DNA of 64,000 nucleotides from Chromobotia macracanthus. Taxonomy: Eukaryota; Chordata; Actinopteri; Cypriniformes; Botiidae. The translations under genes and the position numbers were made by a program. The stretch lies in NCBI GenBank assembly GCA_036877525.1, contig JAZGTH010000014.1, forward strand, positions 4,414,501 to 4,478,500, read 5' to 3'. Positions 11,799 to 24,560 of the stretch are shown piece after piece. The notes beneath the pieces were generated by a model. The model did not search any database. It was not told the origin of the DNA and was given only the letters and a program-made list of their open reading frames with translations. Within the stretch, counting starts at the first letter, position 1. Every line of letters begins with the position of its first letter.

Positions 11799-12384
11799 GT
11801 AAGACTGAATGCTTATCAATATTTCATTCATTTAATCCTTGTAAGGTGCCATCCGTGTCGTTTTGATCTACATTTTAGTGTTGTCCCTTTGACTGGTATA
11901 AGAAATAAGTCGGTTTTAAACCACTGAAATAACTTAAATTATGTATATTTTTTAAAAATATATATGTATGCTGTTACATGTGAATTAATTGCATGGTTTA
12001 TTTCAATGTCCGTGCTTGAATACTTTCGGTCGCTCAGTAAGAAAGTTTCCGTACTGTCTATTAATGTCCGTGTCTCAAATCTCAGTGCGTTGTCTAGCTA
12101 GACAACATTTTTGGGCATGATAAGCGAAAGATGGGAAATGTAAGTGTGTGCCTACAGGTATCATGGACAGCATGCCTCAAATGATGGTGTCTGTGATGCA
12201 GGGCTGTGTAAATAAAACTGAATGCAATTTAATTGGTTTTGTGACAACCTTCGTTTTCACAACCTTGAGCGATTTTGTGTGTTTGTGTATTTTCTTTTTT
12301 TAAACCGGTTGCAACATTATTGTCAGCAGAACAGTGTACCATTTAAACCTAACCCATGACCAAGAGAGAGACTGAAAAATGGCC

Positions 12385-12429
12385 TAACTAGTAAGAGTCT
12401 AACTAGTAAGAGTCTAACTAGTAAGAGTC
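12385..12429. repeat. Three perfect 15-bp tandem repeats
   Basis: The unit TAACTAGTAAGAGTC is repeated three times without mismatch. Each unit contains ACTAGT. It is a small minisatellite inside slc38a3 intron 1. Confidence 0.95.
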
Positions 12430-12817
12430 TAAAACTGGCGAGTTTAAACCCAGATCAGCACAATCACTCTGGGTTGCAGATTTCATAGTAAAGCAAGCTG
12501 AAATGCCACACTTGTCTGTCGTCAGGGTTGCCAGTTTTTTACATTGATGTTTCGCGGGGCATGAATGGACAGGAGGTGCTCGTGTTTCTGTGTGCACCTG
12601 TGTCTTTGTTTAGCATCAGCCCAGAGTGTCTGGATAACAGATGAGACTCCTCACAAGTGACCTGTAGGTGAAGTACAGATGGATTAAACGGGTTGTTGTC
12701 TGCTCTGAGTATGAAGTCTTTGCTCTTTAGAGCTTGTCTGGTGGTTGAGAGGGTGAATTAAGCCTCAGAAGATGCTGTGTTTAAGCTAGTGATTATGTGA
12801 TGAGGAGTAAAAGCATG

Positions 12818-13135
<318 letters not shown>

Positions 13136-16125
13136 CATCTGTCTCACTTTCTATTTAGGTTTATCCATCCACAGGGGTGGCAGAAAAAGCGTAATAATTA
13201 CATCTTGACTTCAAAATAATTGATTTCTCTTCAAGCCTGTTATTTTGAATCCACCTCTCTTGTTCTGACAGAATAATTCTTGTCGCATCTGTCTGGGTTT
13301 TCAGACTTAACAGACCCAGGGCCAGCAGTGTAAAAATCGAGATTTTCTCAGTAACACTTTCTAATCACGTTGAGAAGGAACATTACTAACATTACTACAA
13401 TATGTAATGCTTGACAGGTCATTAGTTAAAAAAAGTTGAAAATACGTTCATGTCAAAAAATTTGAGGTCTACTACAGTATATGTTTTACATATCCTTTAG
13501 TACCTTCAGTGACCCCCAGGTATTCATGGCCCCCTGATTGAAGACCCTAGGTATGGAGTAATTTTACCGGTCAATTTAAGAAACGAATATGTTTATTTGC
13601 TAAACTCGCAGCCTTTATCTTGTTTCTTGTACATCCTTCAAAATGCACTAAATGCCACTGGAACATGCCCTTCGGACATTTGACAACCTAATAAAGTTCG
13701 CAATTGTTTAAAAGGCAACTCAACAGGAAATGCCTCAACAAAGGTTATTTATTGTTAAGGCTTTGATATCGTTCGAAGGCATTCTGGAATAGCTGTTTTT
13801 AATGTGATGCAGAATGAAAATTTGATGTGACCCGGAGTCACATGTTAATACTTTTACGAGGTGGTGTGGTATGACATACAAAGTTAGGTTTGAACCATTC
13901 TTGTAATTACTGAATAGTGAAAGACAATATAGTGAAAAAGAAAATATTAAACACAGATAAAACACAGCTGTTATCGCTGGTCGTATTTCAACCACTAGAC
14001 GTATTGTGATGTGTCAGCTCTCAGTAGGGTTAAGTGTGTTTCTGGAGTGGGCTGATAACACAAACAGAACATCTTTTGTTTGTAACACTTATAGATTGTG
14101 AGTTACAGCTGTCCATTACCAATATCTTAAATATCTGATTTATGCTTTTATTAAGTATTTAAGATGCCCTTCTGGTGGATTTTGTGTTAAAATGGTTCAG
14201 TTCAATTTGCTTGCTATTGGCTAGTTTCATTAGGATTGAAATGTGGGATTGCGGTAAATGTGTCTTTGTGCAACCATGCTACTCATTTGTCCTCTGCTTG
14301 TAGATCAGTTTCATCACTCCAGTGTGGATTTAATATTCAAATTTCATTAATATGTTTTTTTGTGAATTGAGCCATCTCATTGGCTGGATGAGGAGCAGGA
14401 TGTGATCACATTCATACTGATTGCATAATTCAGATTCCACAGGAAAACCACTTCTTTTTCTGATTTGTGAATGTGAATCAGCTGGCCTTGTTCAAACCAG
14501 CTGGTGTGTAATGGTACTTTTGGCAGCAAATCACATAAAAATTCAATGCCTTGAGAGATTTGTGCAGTAATGCATTTTAAAACACACTTTTATACTGAGA
14601 ATGCTACCTTATTGTTTAGTTCACTTTTAACTGTTACTGCTTTTAACGACATTGTATTTCTCAAGTATGCTGCAAGTCCACTTACCACTTACCACTGTCA
14701 TGACCATCCCTTGTGTGAGGACCTTGACTTTCATTGGGTGTCTCTCGATGTCATTGACTCAGCTTTGGCTTCTGATTGGTCACTTTGGGGTTCATCAGAG
14801 TCAGCAGTATGTAGATTTGCTATCTGATCATGGTGATGTCCCCTCACTATGTTCTGCAGTAACCCATGTGAGAAGAGCAGAGGGTACCCCTTTGTATCCA
14901 CACGAGACAGCCCGGTGTGGACACTGGCACAGAATGGTGTTCAATGGGCTGACCTGAACCCAGACGCCCTGGTTCAGACCACTTTTAGCTTCTCTATTGT
15001 TTCAATGGACATACCAGTATGTGGAGGCTTCCCTCATCTGCTGAGCGCCTGACTGGCCCAACACTGCCTCAGTGTTCTGCTCTACACTCACTCCACAATA
15101 ACTTCCTAACAGTGATACCAGCCATTTCACTACGGAAATAGCAGCCAAGAGTGGAAACTGTACAACATGAAAACAAATACGGTCACCTTTGAACCCCTGA
15201 ACTAAGTGAAATCAAGGAAATATACGCTAGATTCTTATATGAAGATGTAACCAGGGATATTTTAAAGTCACCATGTAATCAAAATATACTATTCTTATTT
15301 TTATGGAACATTGCAGTTTATTATAAATCATTTATCCGTGCGTGTCATTATTTTTTAAAATTCATGTGCCCTACTCGCAAATATATAGGAAAAAGGATCA
15401 CAATACATCATATAACAAGTATGGCATTATTACAGGCTTGTCGTTTGTAGTGAGGTGTGTGTGTGTGTGTGATGTTAACTTCACTACCTGTGGTGATGTC
15501 AGTACGGGAACCTGAGCACAGACAGGATGTGCAGCACTGGCCCATAAATAAATCACGTTTGGAATGAGTCACTCTTCACCAGCCTCTGGGGAAAGAGACA
15601 CAGAAAGGGTCGGGGAGTGTGAACAGAGGGGGAAAAAGAGCAGGAAAAAGAGGCCACGGCAACCTCATCGTAATATATGATCCATAGACCAAACCTCCTT
15701 GTCTGACAAGCCTGAAGGCTGATGATGCCAGTGACATTTCCTCACCATGAATAAAAAACCTCTGCATCTGTTTCTGAGCTTTTCTGAGATCAGAAGGAGA
15801 GAACCTGCCTGGAATTAACGAATTGGAATTTTCTGCCGGGCAGCTTTAACTGCACATGTGATATATCACCACATATCATACAAGAGCAGAGAGTGTGATT
15901 TCAGCATCCTTATTGAAAACACCAGCATGTTGTATTTTGGATGCAGGAGGGCATGCTAGGTCCAACAACTAGAACAGCATCAAAAAATGCAATAAGCAGA
16001 ATGAACTAGCTCGTACCATCATGACATTGTTGTTATTATGTAATTTAGATATGATCAGAGCAATGATGAGGTGTTGACAGTTGAACATCTTCATTGATGT
16101 GTTTGGAATGAATCTGTCATGAACC

Positions 16126-16395
16126 AAGCTAACAATTTTAGGTTGTAAGGATGTTACCCTAACGTTTCAAGGAAAGTTCAAAACATCCAGTTTTTTTACG
16201 TTGTTTTAACATTACTGTTTGGCTATAAGAATGTTATTTGAACTATGTTATTAAACTTTTCTAATCCTGTAACATTTTTAAAACATTTCGTAAGCAACTT
16301 AAGAAAGCTTTTTTAATATATTTAGTGTATAACGTAAAAAACATTCTAATGTTAAAAAAACATTTTTTGATTACTTTGAGAGAACTTTGGGAAAA
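16126..16395 (+). mobile_element. CCCAGCTAAC MITE, copy B (3' end lost)
   Basis: The left end is worn (CCAAGCTAACAATTTTAGG, then GTTGTAAGGATG). The interior blocks CATCCAGTTTTTTTACG and TTTGGCTATAAGAATGTTAT follow the family order. The copy fades after GAGAGAACTTTGGGAAAATG with no right terminal repeat. It lies in slc38a3 intron 1 in the same orientation as copy A. Confidence 0.7.
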
Positions 16396-17851
16396 TGCAT
16401 TCATTATTCACTGAGCATTATAAGGTCCTTAGATCCATCCAAGTGAAGGGAGGATGAAGTGTTAAAGTGAGGTAGAGATGAAGAACTAGACGGCCATCTG
16501 CAGATAAGCAAGTCATAACAAAGCACACTTCAGTCTCTGTGATTTCTTTGATTTTAAGTGTGATTTGACATCATACATTCAGTTTGACATCTGTGCACTG
16601 ACACACGGGACATCCACGTAGACCCTGCCTGGCTTCCCTCTCATTTACATCACAGTCAGGTGTTTATTTCAACATTTACATCTCCAGTGCTAACCTGTCC
16701 TTGACTTCAGAATGTATTTTCAGCCTCGACGTGCTTGCCTGCGTCTTTCTTATGTATTTATTCCCTGCGCAGCTGACTGTTGTATCCCCACGCTTTAGCA
16801 GTAACCTTGACAGAACGTCTGTTCTTCACAGGATACACAGTGTGATGCCAACTCTATACCCTTCCACTCGTCACATGACTGAGCGTGAGCGCTCTGTGCT
16901 ATTTTTGGAGATTCTGGATGTTTATCAGAGGCTTGTCCATGGATTTGTCTTAATCTGTCCTGCATTAAAAAAGATTCTGCATATTTTGAGTGTGTATGTG
17001 TGTGTGCAGTTATAAATAGATTTGATTATGAAATTGGGGTAAATCTAAATCTTTAATCGCCACACAGTATTGATATGAGCTGCTTCCCCATTATTCTCAG
17101 ATAGTAAACTCATTGTATGAAAAACAGCTGCTCTGAGACATTTACTCTCCAAGATTTGCTATATGTGTGGTTTGGAAGAACACAAGGGTGAGTAAGTGGT
17201 GCATTTTTTTATTTTTGTGGGAACTCCATGTGAGAAAGGATCTTTTGCCTTTCTTCTTATATCGCTTAAATAATTTTTTTAAAATGCTTTATGCAATGTT
17301 CATGTTGTTTATTTAACTGTATTATTAACAGAAAATATTATGCAAGTTACAGTCCCAACTTTGCCCATTATGACGTTGTACCTGCAGTCTTTCATAGCTT
17401 TTTAATGAGAAAAATGAACCATTGAACCATCTCAGAATACAGACAGAATACAGATAATCTGAGATTATAATCTGTATAGAGAGGGCAGACAGATGGTGGT
17501 TCACATGTCGTCCAGCATGTCCAGATTTCTCATCAGTTAATTAAAGACCTGGGGCCCTTGACTGAGCGGTTAATGAATTGAATAGCAGAGGTGTGTGAGT
17601 ATGTACCAGGTACCCACAGCTGCTGTGACTGTAAGTAATCAGACATCAGGGATCATTTAGCAGGATGCCAAACCACGTACACAGCGCACGCACATCTGAA
17701 AGCCAACAGGCAAACATTCCACTGCTGTGTAAACCTCTGGACTGCGTTACGCTCCAGTGCAGCTCTGCCCACGTCACCGGTGATGTAAAGTTACAACAGC
17801 TCTCTCACTTGTCATGCTAGCCTGGGAGAGGGTTTCATGCTCTCAGATTTC

Positions 17852-17853
17852 AT

Positions 17854-17893
<40 letters not shown>
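17852..17893. repeat. (CT)n microsatellite
   Basis: About 20 uninterrupted CT units in slc38a3 intron 1. This is a second, shorter pyrimidine tract in the same intron as the 310-bp one. Confidence 0.95.
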
Positions 17894-17895
<2 letters not shown>

Positions 17896-18382
17896 GTCAG
17901 ATTATTTGGGGTCTCAAGGATAAGTAAAGTAAATAGGATTTTGCCGTTTTTGGATACTGAGTTGATTTAACCCACTTTGCTTGCATAAGTGTAGGACTGT
18001 TTCACCCTGTGCCCATATCAAACAATGTCCCAATGTTCCCGGAAGAGACCAACAGCCAAAGGATTGAAGAATGGATCAGATCCATAGCCCACATAGCAGA
18101 AGAATTAAAGTCACCTCACTGAAGAGTAATGGTGCTTCCTAAGGCGTAATAAACATTATTACTGTTGCTTTGCCTTGAGTTTTAAACAAACTTGCAACCT
18201 CAAGTTTCAGTCTTTGGTACACAATCTGTGCCATTTGTGCTACAGACATGAATTGTATCTCACATTGTACATCTTCTTGAGAAGTGTTGTGCTGATATTT
18301 TTTAAGGTATTGAGGTTTTTGTTTGTCGGATCGGACCACGACATCATACAAACCTGAGGGTAAGTTTGTCTGAATTGGCCCA

Positions 18383-18599
18383 CACTGTAAAAAATTGTGA
18401 TCAATAAGTAATGACAACATATGTTTTTACATTACTCATCAAAATAAGTTACTTATTAAACTACATTTTGCAATTTCAACCTCTTTTTGTAAGTAACAGC
18501 TCAACACCAGTCAAAGTGTCAAAGTGTAAAATTGTAAGCTGAAATGACTTACAATTTAATTAAATGTAAAAATGAAGGCAGCAGAAAATGTTAACAGTG
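18383..18599. mobile_element. MITE with CACTGTAA/TTAACAGTG termini
   Basis: It begins CACTGTAAAAAATTGTG and ends GGCAGCAGAAAATGTTAACAGTG, and it carries a TGAAATGACTTACAATTT block near the right arm. Ends and internal words match the element at 6956, but the copy is shorter and more diverged. It lies in slc38a3 intron 1. Confidence 0.65.
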
Positions 18600-19587
18600 T
18601 AGTAAGCAACGACCAAGAACACCCTAGCAACGGCATAGAGCACCCTGGCAACCATCCACAACAGCTTTTTAGCATCATCGTGAGTTTTGCGTAGAAAGCA
18701 CCAGTCACACTTTCTTGAGAAAATCAAGTTTAAATTCGATTTATTCTTAATCTCTTCCTCTCACCCTCTTTTCATCTTCTCATCCATTCTACCTCTTGCT
18801 TTAATCCAATCTATTTCTTCCATTTTCTTTCACACGTGTGTTTTCCCAGAGGCTTCTGTTGAATTCTGACAGAGAGGGATGAATCAGGCTTAATAACAGT
18901 TATTTGTGGAGACTAAATGAACATTCATGTGTCGTTGCAGCTCTTCTAATAAGTGCTTTTCCTTTAAACACTGAGCAAAATCAACTCCTGACACATTCTG
19001 TCGCAATGATTGCAGCTTTTCATGCTTTTTGCATGTGACTTGTTGATGTCATGCAGAATAATGAGTACAGTTTAGCATGTCCCAGCCTCTTTTTGAGGGA
19101 CAGCTCATCATTAGAGAGGTGCTGTTATGACTTTTAAATGGAATGGTGGTGCATGCACGGTACTGGAGCATGTTTATGAAATGCTGGTTTAACCTCACCA
19201 ATCTCAATGAATGATTAACGCACGCTAACCACGTGGAGTATTTAATCTGTGAATAAACTTTTCATTATTCCAGAAACTTAAACTACGACCCAATTGGCAG
19301 AGAACTGTTTACCACAGTGTGTTCAAGGGACACACTGCCAGACATGGCATGAAAACAAATTCTGTTTGTGTTTTTCACACCCGGCTGAAAGTTGTCACGT
19401 TCTAGTTATTATGCTCTTATGCATTTAAATATACACCCACAGTGTTGTGGTTAACCTCACTGGCTCCTCCCAAAACATTGAACTCCATCAGCCAATCTCA
19501 CCATCTCTTTGTTATGTGCAGACACAGTCTGTCTGGTTAGCTAAATGCATGAATGGGTGGTTCTTCATTCAGCATCTTGGCTATAGC

Positions 19588-19846
19588 CCCAGCTAACACT
19601 TAGGTTGTAAGAATGTTTCTCTAATGTTTCTATTCAGTTACAAAAATGTTAAATATGTTATTTGAAATGTGTTTAGGAACACTTAAAATGTCCAGTTTTT
19701 AGATATTGTATTAATGGTATCCACTAACAAGTTTAAAATCTTTGATATATGATATATTACATAAAAAAAAGTTATACTAACATTACAGCAAGAACATTTT
19801 TGAGAACGTAAGCCAACATTCTAAGAACGTTCCCTGTTAGCTAGGG
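19588..19846 (+). mobile_element. CCCAGCTAAC MITE, copy C
   Basis: The left end CCCAGCTAACACTTAGG and right end GTTCCCTGTTAGCTAGGG are both present. The interior includes GTTGTAAGAATG, AATGTCCAGTTTTTAGA and an AACATTACAGCAAG block. It is shorter than copy A, so it has lost internal sequence. It lies in slc38a3 intron 1 in forward orientation. Confidence 0.75.
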
Positions 19847-21537
19847 CATCTCTGCCCCATCATATGTCGTCTTGCCATTTCATGATCCATTCCTGAATTT
19901 AAGGTTCACTGTTTTTCAATCAGGGCCGATGAATTACCTTTTCAGCCCTTCAAGTGCCCTGGCGAGTTTGAGCCAAGAAGGCCCCGCTGGTATAATGACG
20001 CTTGGCACAATTACCCTTCTGTTTCTCCAGCCCTGTTCCCAGGAAACAACACAGCATGCACAATTGCGTACCATGCTTTGCTGCCCAACCGCATTGCTCT
20101 GGCCGTAACTGCGCAGCAAGCTGAGTAACGTGGCAGCTCGCTGGCTGGACGTGGCTCGAACAGACTGTTCAGAGTTTATCTTCCCAGAGTTCACACCCAT
20201 TCATTTTCTTCTCGATTATTAATTCTTAAACAGCCACAGTTGGTGTGAAAGATAGAAGAAGAGTTGGAGGACATACTAGAGAACAAAAACGCTATAAGAA
20301 GGAGAGTACTTGTGGTTATGCCAACCAGAGCTCCAAGCATGAGGAGAGCATGGCTGTGATGTTAAGCTTCTGCTAATTAAAAGGAAAAGAATGGAGAAGA
20401 AACTGTATAAAAAGAGAGATGAATGGACAAAGAGAGACAGAACTGGTTCTGAGCTGGTCATAACTAGTTCTGTTGGCTTTCATAGCCTTCTTCAATGGAC
20501 CTGCTGGTTTGGAGTGTAGGTTCCCTCCCCTCCTCTTCCCCTTACTTCTGTTTATGCTTTGTAGCTAATGTGGTACTAGGGCTCCTGCCTTTCAGACCAG
20601 GAATTGGGATACCAGGGGGCCAAGGGAGAGTCTGGAGAGGCATGTCAGCCTGGGCTTTCAGAGCTCAGCACTTCAACAGGTCCACCATAAACAGCCACAG
20701 GGAGCCGAGGAGACAGGAAGAGACCACAAAACCTCTATAGAGACATCAGGAGCTGTAGAGTGAGACGTGAGACGTGAGCACCTCTCAGCAGAGTCAGGAG
20801 TGACAACTTTATTCAGGGTTGGAGTGGAAAAGGCTGCAGACGGTTGTTTTGCAAAGTTTGTTAGTTCATGGAAACAGCAGTTCTTCAAAGGTCTTGATGG
20901 AGCTGATTTGTGATGCAAGAAGGACGAAAAACGGAGAGGAGAAAAAATACAGAGAGTCAAAAACAGAGAGGAAGTGTTAGCTTTAGTTTGTGTAGTAAGT
21001 TTAAGAATAGTTGAATTTGGTGTAGTTATATTGCATTTTACTACTAAATGCTGAAGCACATCGCCCAGTGGGAGCTCCAGAACACAGCTTCTACAAAACT
21101 TATAGTGCTTAGTGTTTTTCTTACCATAATGCCACATATTTCAGAATGAAAACTATTTGAAACCTAAAGCGACAGTCTATATTATTCAGTCAGAATTTAT
21201 TTGATTGTGAAGAATGATCTCTGACAGATATTTAGAGGGGAAGGGTTAAGAAATGAGAGAGAAGAAAGTTGTTTCAGAGCAATTTATTTCCTTTTGATTA
21301 TAGATTAAGCAAGAACAAAAAAAAAAGAAAACAGGGTCAACTTCATGTAAAGTATAAAAGCTCAGTTCATATTTCATAACTTCAGAGTTTCTGTTACAGG
21401 TCACAACTGGAAACATTACTGCATTAATCTCATCCTATTTCAAGCCATTATATAACACAGCATCACTGCTCTATTTTTACGAGAGCAGTGATATGAGCTG
21501 AGATTAATATGTGTTATTTTGTGTCTTTTTCCAATAG

Positions 21538-21738
21538 AGCTCTGACAAGGGACGAGACAGATTCCTCCCCAGCTTTTCCTCTCTTTTAAGCACACACACA
21601 CCTGAAGGTTGAGAAGAATCCTCGCTCAAAAAACATGGAGCCTGCCGAGATGAACATTATCCCCAACGGGAAAGGGCATGAAGTTGGCGAGGACACAACT
21701 GTGACTGCAATTAGAAGCCGATCAGAAGATACGTCTCA
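21538..21738 (+). CDS. slc38a3: slc38a3 exon 2 (first coding exon, start codon 21635)
   Basis: The acceptor is CCAATAG|AGC and the donor CA|GTAAGT. The first 97 bases are 5' UTR without an ATG. The ATG at 21635 has a strong context (A at -3, G at +4) and opens a frame beginning MEPAEMNIIP. The exon encodes residues 1-34 plus two bases of codon 35, the cytosolic N-terminal tail. Confidence 0.9.
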
Positions 21739-24523
21739 GTAAGTTTGCGCTCAAGGGTGCAGAGCGTACTGTCTGTGTAGTTAAGGATGGTTTATTGTGA
21801 GCCATTCAATGTGTTTGACTTTTTCAAATGTTTAGTAAAACACTCCTAGCTAACAATTTTAGGTTGTAGAAACGTTTCTATGCCGTATCGTAAATGTTAC
21901 TTTTAAAGTTCTAGCAACGTTCAGAAAGTCCAAGTTTTTAGACATTGTATTAACGTTATTGCTTGGTTAAGAATGTTATTCAAACATTTTTCTTGTAACA
22001 TTTTAAAATTGTTCCACGAGCAACTTAAAAATAACGTTTTTGATATATATGACATACAACATTAAAAAAATTCTACTAATGTTACTGCAAGAATGTTTTT
22101 AATAACTTTGAGAGAACTTTTAGAGAAGTGTTTCATTTTTGTGCCTCTTAGCATCACCAAATGCAACTTCAAATATAATGAATAATGTTGGCAAACAGGT
22201 TGTGTAAACACCCCCTTTACCTATTGGTCAGCCAAATAGATAGTCCTGCCCCAAACTCATACTATTGGTTATGCCTTTTTTACAGTGTCTGAATGGTCAA
22301 AAACACCAAGCAATGTTTTGACAGCATCACATAGCCCCAACATGTACACTTTTCTGAGGGCATTGACCTAGAATGGCTTACTTATAAAGGAGAAAGTATC
22401 TGTTTGTTAGAGTGTTTATTAGAACAGCTGTATGGCGAAATAGTGTATGAACATTAGTTTGTATTTGTGGTATCTTCCAGCTAGCCTAAAACATCAAGTC
22501 ATCTCCGTAAGGTGAAGCTTGTCTGTCATTACCGTTGTAAATGTCACTGAGCAGCACAGTTCAGACATCACTGGGCACACAACATTGATGTTATATTCTG
22601 ATGTTGTATCACGTTCAAAATTCTATTGCATCTGTGATTGTCTTTGTACATGAGTGTATGTCTGTTACAATATTCACAAAACAAACGTCCCCTGCATGTA
22701 AAGAAATTGCATCATCACCTATAGCAAATTAAATGTTTATCAGCACATCACCCTATTTAAGGGTGTAAGTGTTCATCATTATTTTCTGTCTCCTGTGCTG
22801 TCGTGGATGTGGAATGACCTCCCGCACTGCTCTGTAGGGAACTTGTAGCAAATAGCACTGAAAATGGCAGGTATGTGTCATACTAAGAGGGAATTGTTAG
22901 TGGATTTTGCCAAATGACAAAAAGCACCATAAAAGTGTGCCAAAAGTGTGATTTAATTAACATGTCGTAGCTCAGTCGATCTCATGGCTGTTACACGTGT
23001 CTTACCGACAGAACCGCATCTAACGTGGAGGCAAACCTGGCGGAAAGCTCTGAGTTCCTCTCCAGTGCAGATGAGAAGAAAACCCCTCGCTTCACAGATG
23101 TACGTTAAGCTTTTGATGAGATTGAAGTGTAGAAGTGTGACAGTAAAAGTTTGTTTCTTCAGTCAGCATCATCATTTTGATAAACTTCGAAACCCAGCTA
23201 ACAATTTCTCCTTGTAAGAACGTTTCTCTAATGTTTCTATTAAGCAACAAAGGAACGCTCCAAACATTGTGTTAACGTTATTGCTTGGTTATAAGAACAT
23301 TATTTAAACTTTTTTTAAAATCTGTACCGTTTTAAAACACTCCTCTTATAACTTAAGAGTAATGTTTTTGATATACGTGATATATAACATTAAAAAGTTC
23401 TTCTAACATTACTGAAAGATTGTTTTGATAACTTTGAGAAAACTTAGAGAAAGTTTGCCAACATTCCGAGAATGTTAGCTGGGTGTAGGATTTTTAGATA
23501 TAAATGTATGGACTAACCGCTCTGTTTATCTTGCTCAGTTTGAGGGCAAGACTTCTTTCGGAATGTCCGTCTTCAACTTGGGAAACGCCATCATGGGAAG
23601 TGGAATTCTGGGATTAGCATATGCCATGGCTAACACAGGCATTGTCCTCTTTGTGTAAGTTACAATTGAACAGGTAAATGTTTGAATGGAGAACAGATAC
23701 ATCCCCTTAAGATATAAATGATCAAATGATTGTAATTTAGATATCATTATAAACCACTTTGTAGGAACATTAACATATCCGACAGGATTGATAAAATGTT
23801 CCAATTTATTACTCTTGTGTTTTCTACTGCTAATCAAACATCTGCCATTTTTGTTATGAACTATGTGAAATATGAGCTCTAATGGGTTTATTTTGGTGAC
23901 ATGATGCCTATAAAGCAGTTTAATTACAGTGACAGATGCTTGCGTGGGGCTCTTTATTAAGGACATCCTTCTTCATTTTTTCTTTTTTGTTCTAATATAT
24001 TTGTTTTCTCTATCATGTGTAACGGTGTGTGTGCTGGTTAAGATTCAGGGTCGTTAATCATAATGTGGCTGATTTGATTCTTGTAGTCGTCACCATTGTG
24101 CCCTTGTGCCAGCCACTTAATCCCATGTTGCCTTGGGGGCTTGCGCCTGTAATAGGTCCTGCTGTAAATTGCTTTAGATACAAGCTTGTTTTTGGTTTAG
24201 TTGTGTTATAGCATATGTGTTATGGTATAGCATAGTTGTGGAAAGTTGGTACATTTTAATGAAAGGTTATGACAACAACTTTTGCCTTTTGAAAAATGTG
24301 TGATGTGTGACTGATGGAATTGTGCAGCATAAGACCAGAGAGATTTTTTAAGGTCAGTTTTTGATTTCATTATTGCCTTGACAGATACAGAATTAAGAGG
24401 TTGTGGGCCAGTAAAGGTTGTTTATTTCTGACTGTTATGAAGTGACTCAGAATTGAATTGTAAGAATGTCATTTGTACTGCAGTTTGGCCGTGAAAGCAG
24501 ATATTTGTGTGTATATATACATA

Positions 24524-24560
<37 letters not shown>

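Noticed and set aside
23535..23966. 143-codon minus-strand frame
   Set aside because: It is a shadow of slc38a3 exon 4, which encodes the transporter on the + strand.
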